The translations under genes were made by a program, and so were the position numbers. Positions 58,392-64,000 of a DNA stretch of 64,000 bases are shown piece after piece. The stretch is from Udeniomyces pyricola (lineage: Eukaryota; Basidiomycota; Tremellomycetes; Cystofilobasidiales; Mrakiaceae). Each line of letters opens with the position of its first letter. The stretch's first letter is position 1. The stretch is taken from the NCBI GenBank assembly GCA_039545295.1, contig BCIK01000012.1, positions 806,001-870,000 on the forward strand, read 5' to 3'. A model generated the notes under the pieces. That model saw only the letters and a list, made by a program, of their open reading frames with translations, did not search any database and had not been told where the DNA came from.

Positions 58392-61243
58392 ATGGCACGT
58401 TCCATCGCTCGCCTCTCTCATCCCAACCTTCCCACTCATGCTTACGCCATCTGACATCTACCTCCTAACAGGTCGTCCTCGCCGCATCCGTCGTCACCCG
58501 TGGGGGCAAACGTCCGTCGCTTCTCTCTGCTTCAATGAGCCACCATGCTCCTGCGCTCTCCCTCTCTTCTCGCACCCTCTATCACCTTCTTGGCAACTCC
58601 ACACTAACTCACTCGCCTTGTTCTTCTGCTCTCAATTCTCCTCTACTTCCAACGCTTGTCGTACACTTGATTCAATCGCCCCATCTCACACATTCCGCCC
58701 GTCATCCCGCTCTTTCAATGCCCCGTCGTCGCTGCGCGTGCCATCTGTGACCCAATCGTCCCCCCCCCCCCTTCCCTCTTTCCATCTCTTCTTCCTCCGA
58801 CTATTCCTCTCCTCTTGGGCTTGGTCTTTGCTTGATTCATCATTTCATGGCTGCTCGATTCTCGTGACACCTCACCACATCATCCATACCATTCAGCCAT
58901 CATCTCAAGACAGTTCATTGAGATGCCAAAGTCGAGGATAGAGGGCCTTCTGACCTCGTTCCCCAAACTCATCCCCGCCGGCTCTCAGCATACCACCATC
59001 GAGACTGAGGACGTCCGGTTCGTCTACCAGCCGCTCGAAGACCTCTACGTACTCGTCATCACCAACAAAGCAAGCAACATTCTCCAGGTACGACATGTTT
59101 TCTCATCTCATCCGATTTCGGACCGCGCTCGCGCGGCTGGCTGGCGTTCTTTGTCTGGCAACCGACGCGTGTGAAGGCAAGGAGGGCCCATCATCAGGGC
59201 CAAAGCAAACCACAACCTTACCTCCTTTCACGATAACAAACTGTTTTCTGCCCATGGCACCTCGTCTCGTCATCACAATAGGCGTCACCGTATTGGAGCC
59301 ACGGGTGGTTTGCTGACAACGAGCCACTTCCTTTGGTTCGCACCTTTCACAGGACATCTCGACCCTCTCTCTGCTCACGCGCTGCATCTCGGATTTGCTG
59401 CGTTCTGCATCCCCCGACGAGGCGACCATCAGCCACCATGCGTTCGATCTCATCGCCGCATTCGATGAGATCATCTCCCTGGGTTTCCGAGAGAATGTCA
59501 ACGTGCAGCAAGTTCGGCTCGTTCTCGAGGCCGAGAGTCATGAGGAGAAGATTCAGGAGATCATCGCTCGGGTACGGTCTTGTTTCCCTTTGACCGCGAT
59601 CCTTGCACGATCTGTCGGACTTCAAACAGCATCTTGACAACACTTGCGGTCGATTATCATTTATTCATGCAGAACAAGGAGGCCGAGGCCAAGGAGGAGC
59701 TCAAGCGTCGAGCAAAGCAACTCGAGATGCAACGACGCGAGACCGCTCGCCTCAACCAGGGTTCCAACCGGGGTGCATCTACGTACGGCAACGGTTCTGG
59801 TGGATACGGAGGAGGGGGAGGAAGCGGTGGATATGCTCCCGTTCAGCAACCGCAAAGGTTTGAGTCGCCAAGTTCGACGCCCAGGTGAGCTAGATGCGTG
59901 TCTGCTCTATCGCTGGATTCCCTTCACGTCATGTCTTTTCTGTTTTAACTCTTTCTCTGATCTGACTGTGTCCTTTTTTTTTTTTTTGTGAATATCGATG
60001 TCACCTCCAGATCCTCTTCTCCGGCCAACGCGTCCAAGACGGCATTCAAGGGAGCTGGCATGAAGCTTGGCAAAAAGCCAGCTCAATCCGAACTTCTCGA
60101 TGCCCTTGGGAGTGAAGTCAACATTGTCGAGGACGCTGCGCCTTATGTTCCTGCCCCAGTGGCCGAGCTCGAAGCCGCTGATGTCGCTATTCTCGATAGA
60201 GTTGAACAGAAAAGGTGAGTGACTAATCTAGATGCCCGCTGGTTTTGGTCTTGTGTGGATGCACATATTCATTAACCACTCCTTTTCAATTGCTTCCTAA
60301 TTTGCTTTCAACTCACCAGCGTCCATGTCTCGGTTACTGAGCACCTTTCATTGTCTATCCTTCGAGACGGCGGCGTCAAGTCGCTCGACCTTAAGGGAGC
60401 CTTTGAGCTCCTTGTCAGCGATCCCTCCTTCACTAAGCTTCGCCTCAACCTCAAAACCCCTATGTCGTCCGCCGACTTTGCCTCTGACGTTCAGTTTAAG
60501 CATCACCCGAACGCTGCCAAGTTCACCGGCAACCAGCGTGTCATTGCTCTCAAAGACCCGAACCGACCGCTCCCTGTTGGCAAGAGCCTCGAACTCCTCA
60601 AGTGGAAGCTTAGCTCAACGAACGAGGCTGTCGTTCCCCTTGCCAGTGAGTGCTGATCAGCAAATTTCCCCGTATAGATCGCTCAAGCTTCCCGTGCTCA
60701 GCTGATTCTTGCCTTTGTGTCGCGTCTGGTGCCTAGTCAACTGCTGGCCAAGTCCTTCAGACAGCGGATGTGACGTTAACATTGAGTTTGAGCTCGAAGC
60801 CAAGCACCTCGTGTTGCGAAATGCCATTATCTCGATCCCTCTGCCGTGAGTGCCGATGCTTCCAATGCCCGTGATTGCCAGCAAAGTCGTTGCTTGTCCC
60901 CCTAACGTTGACACAATCTTTCCACTTCTCACTGTGTGCTTCCAGACCTGGCTCGTACCCCAACGTGTCGTCAAGCACGGGTGAATGGACCGTCAACGCC
61001 TCGACGGGCAACCTCGACTGGAAGACTGATACGATTGACGCCGACGAGCCCTCGGGCACGCTCGAGTTTTCGATCTCGGGCTCGGACGACGCGGACGCCT
61101 TCTTCCCGATAAACGTCGCGTTTGTCAGTGCGGGAAGCATGGCTGAGGTGGAGGTCGAGTCGGCATCGTTGGTGGAGGGCTCGGAATCGGTCGACTTTTC
61201 TCAGGAGATGGTGCTCTCGACCGATTCGTACCTAGTCGTTTGA
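58392..61243 (+). CDS. RET2: Coatomer subunit delta (COPI)
   Basis: Subunit of the COPI coat for Golgi-to-ER retrograde transport; 533 residues. Nine exons: 58392-58394 (ATG only), 58472-58511, 58897-59087, 59353-59571, 59673-59884, 60011-60214, 60320-60645, 60737-60845, 60946-61243. The longin domain opens [20 protein letters not shown] and goes on with [28 protein letters not shown] and SNILQD. A Gly/Gln-rich linker follows after the [19 protein letters not shown] helix. The C-terminal mu-homology domain runs from about residue 300 to the end ([20 protein letters not shown]). The first intron begins GC rather than GT (ATG|GCACGT ... AACAG). No GT donor gives the conserved MVVLAAS start, so a GC-AG intron is the best model. 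Confidence 0.93.
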
Positions 61244-61727
61244 TGGATATAAAAGTAGCAGAGTGTATTGGTCGGTAGATGGGAGTTGGTTGCTTCTCTC
61301 GACTTTGGTTCTTTTCGTATTGCTCTATGCAGATTTGGTTTCTTTCTGCCTCTTGTGTTTTTTGTTTTCTCTCTCTCTCTCTCTTTTGCGTCGCGTTGAT
61401 AGTTTGGGTCTGGGGAATCAACGTAATGGCTGAGCACTTGGTTTAGCAGAAGTAATCAATGTCTGGCGGAAAAGATATCTACAGCAGAATTCAGATCCCA
61501 CCGGTCAACACCGGTGATCATCGATCATGCACACATCGGTCGAGTATCACAAAGTGTCATTGGCGTGACTGAACGTGACAGATTGAAATTGTCACACGCT
61601 ACGTGAGATTTCGTTGTGCTCATCCAATGTCCAAGCTCATCCGCCCTTTCTAACCACCCCTTGCTCGTCCCCGACTCCGATCGTCATCCTCCTACATCCA
61701 CCCTGCGCGAACGAGCTCCCGCGCTCC
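61244..61727. other. Intergenic region between tandem + strand genes
   Basis: 3' region of the coatomer delta gene, with a CT repeat at about 61370-61385 and an inverted-repeat-like ACCGGTCAACACCGGT near 61500, followed by the upstream region of the last gene. No coding exon is supported. Confidence 0.4.
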
Positions 61728-64000
61728 ATGTACCACGTCCTCGTCCGGTCAGCTCTCAGTACGTCAGCTACTGTACGACCCGTGCGCCTTGCTCGCCTCC
61801 AAGTCCGTGCCTTTGCAGCCTCGCAAGCCGCCGATGTTGAGCAGTCGAGCCCCTCTGATCCTCGTAAGCAAGCAGCCTCTTTTGCTTTCCTTCCATGCTC
61901 GGCGCTCACAACTTTGGCTTTGCCTACTGAACCCGAGTCAACTACGAGGTGAATTGTTGTAACCGACCCAAATACTGACACTCGGATCCTCCGATCTTCA
62001 TATTTGGGCCGCGATACCCTGCTAGTCAATCATTCCATCCCAACCTTGGTTCCTGTGTCGGACACCTCTTCACTGCCTGAATCCACGCCCACGGGCACCT
62101 CTTCGACCCATGCACCTTCATCATCCTCTTCATCCGATTGTTCATCATCACCAGTCGAATCGTCCGGTTGCTTGGACGCCGATCCAGGCTCGTCACGTCC
62201 GAACCCGCCACGACAATCTTCAAAGAGGAATTCCGCTGCTAAACAACCGCCGTCGATCAAACGGACCAAGAGTAAATCGAGCTCTGGAGCTGAAGGTGTT
62301 CAACCTCATCAAGATACTCTCGAGCAGATCAAGGGGCGGACGAGTGAGATAACGACGGTCCCGGCGGCCCCCGGGAGTGGTTTGGTCTTTCCTGCCATCA
62401 AGGGCACCTATCAATACTCCCCGACGTCGTCGTCATCATCGAGCACAATACCACCTCCCATGGCTGCGCCGTCTATATCCACGCCATTGTCTGGGATTCC
62501 TCCACCCATGATATCGTTCGGTCGTAAACCTCCCCCTCTACCATCAACGGCTCATTCTAAGGCGTCTAAGCTCGAGTCAACTACGGTCCCTTCCTCGCTG
62601 CAACCGCCAACCTTCCGGAAGAAATCAAAGAAATTGGCCGGGAGGTCGGCCACGATTCCCCCCTTGCCACAATTGCCGAAAAGTACCAAGAAACCAACCT
62701 CGAAGGCAAAAAAGACTACAACGCCTCCTCCCCCACAATTGCGTGCCAGGCCCAAGAAATCGGTCCCGGAGTCGATCTTGGCGGAGACAATGGACCTGAT
62801 TCTTCAGCCTGAGCACGATGTCTCATCCCAGACGACCCTTACTGCATCTTATAAGCCTAATTCGCCTCCTCCTCCACAAACCAAAACAATCTCTCGTACC
62901 ATTCACAACGAAACTCAACCCCGTTCGCCGCCACCTCCGCCGCCCTCAGCGAAGAGGTCGGATTTGGTCCTTCAGCCTCTGGAGCCGCCTTCGACCGTCC
63001 CCCCATCATTCATCCCCGAGGATATTGGTCTTGCGCCTCCCGCTGTCACTGCTGTTCCTACTCTCACTGCCACTCCCATTCCTACTCCCAGAACCACCGC
63101 TTCCAAAGCCGATGCAGCTACGCCCCAACATAAAACCTCTCTGCAGCAATTCAACAGAATGAGTGCGCGATTATGTCTGATGGTCGTCAATCTCCGGCGT
63201 GAAAGCATCGACCCTGACTGCCCACCGATAACGAACCGTCAGGACTTGATCCGTTTGGCGTCCGAAGATCCGCTCATATTCACAAAAACTGAAGCGTGGC
63301 TCTCGGAGTCTTTCGGCTCGCGCGAGTCGAGAGGAGGGGAGCTCAAGAACCCATCGACCTCGTTGGCCGTCGACTCGATCTCGACGGACCCTGACTCACC
63401 TACTCTACCTGCATCCCTCTCAATCTCTGGATCAACATTAGCATCCACTTCCAACACTCGTTTCCCTTCCGAGGAGGTATCATCCAGCTCCAGCCAGGCT
63501 CTGCCTCCCGTATCGCTAGCATCGTCTTCTACTCTCGACAACCCTCCTGTAGCGCATTCGACATCTGATGTGATATCTGCCCTTAACGACTTCCTCCTCC
63601 CGCCTAGTAATATCGATAAAGTCGATAATTCCCCTTCACCTCTGACGTCGCTTCATGACGGTCGTCCGCTTCCAATCCCTGCCAAGTCGGAACCAGCCCC
63701 CATCCGACCGGCGCGTACTGGACGGAAGCCAATAAAGTGGGACCCTTTGGCGGACTTGGTCATCATCAAGGAGCCGTTGGGCCGTCGGCCATCGCTTGCA
63801 TCGCCTCGTCCGTTCGAGCCCTCGGGGCAGGACTCGCGCTCGCCACCACCACCATCACCGTCATCATCATCATCAACACCATCACCATCCGCATCATCTA
63901 CATCATCTACATCAGCATTTACAGCATCTACATCTGCAACATCACTCCCACCACCACCGATGCTCAATTCAGGAATGGAATCGTCTCCTAGCCTAGTTGT
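61728..64000 (+). CDS. Large disordered protein with possible mitochondrial presequence, 5' part only
   Basis: Exon 1 (61728-61863) starts at ATG and encodes MYHVLVRSALSTSATVRPVR and LARLQVRAFAAS, a basic, Arg/Ser/Ala-rich, acid-free start of the kind that targets mitochondria. Exon 2 begins at 62026 and stays open to the window end, so at least 700 residues are seen and the gene is unfinished. The visible protein is low-complexity: Pro, Ser, Thr and Lys-rich stretches, repeated PPPPQ motifs, and Ser runs coded by TCA repeats near 63865-63950. One ordered-looking segment lies at about 63150-63310 (FNRMSARLCLMVVNLRRESI, LIRLASEDPLIFTKTEAWL). I do not recognise it. The functional domain is probably beyond the window. 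Confidence 0.6.

Overview
The window is nuclear DNA of a basidiomycete fungus. Genes are packed tightly on both strands with small promoters, nearly every gene has many spliceosomal introns (23 in one gene), introns carry CTGAC/CTAAC-like branch sequences and T-rich tracts, and arginine is often coded CGA. These traits together suggest a tremellomycete-type yeast, but no rRNA or other marker is present, so lineage below phylum is inference. Two N bases (47580, 57877) and many long G/C runs suggest a draft assembly.

Layout. 1-373 (-): 5' end of an L-type cyclin gene. 934-2659 (+): class I glutamine amidotransferase-like protein. 3055-9545 (-): assimilatory nitrate reductase in 24 exons. 10158-12999 (-): OLE1-type delta-9 desaturase with a C-terminal cytochrome b5 domain. 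13867-16009 (+): single-pass membrane protein. 16674-19101 (-): WBP11-like splicing factor. 19517-22772 (+): RNF10/Mag2 RING protein. 24257-28336 (-): orphan protein with four 42-residue repeats. 28601-29321 (-): 5-hydroxyisourate hydrolase. 29770-31926 (+): NADH:flavin oxidoreductase of the old yellow enzyme family. 32480-34967 (-): orphan helical protein. 35282-37604 (-): D-3-phosphoglycerate dehydrogenase. 38547-39824 (-): Ser-rich membrane-anchored protein with an RVSF motif. 40000-42230: gene-poor stretch with a small MITE-like inverted-repeat element. 42231-43432 (-) and 44233-45590 (+): eL29 and ubiquitin-eL40, head to head. 46300-48120 (+): low-complexity coiled-coil protein. 49106-51848 (-): HXXXDG acyltransferase-like protein. 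52376-56316 (-): creB/USP12/46-type deubiquitinase. 57011-58034 (-): TIM13. 58392-61243 (+): coatomer delta. 61728-64000 (+): 5' part of a large disordered protein with a possible mitochondrial presequence.

Most genes are housekeeping, with no sign of a dedicated biosynthetic cluster. Nitrate reductase stands without nitrite reductase or a nitrate transporter; two other nitrogen-related genes (hydroxyisourate hydrolase, amidotransferase) are present but not contiguous with it. The most unusual pattern is splicing: exons of 4, 5, 7, 8, 9, 14 and 15 nt, an ATG split by an intron, a stop codon in a 5-nt last exon, and a GC-AG intron directly after a start codon. These models were built by eye, checked for reading-frame continuity and, where a family is known, for family motifs. 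They need RNA evidence. I saw no tRNA, rRNA, CRISPR array or autonomous transposon.
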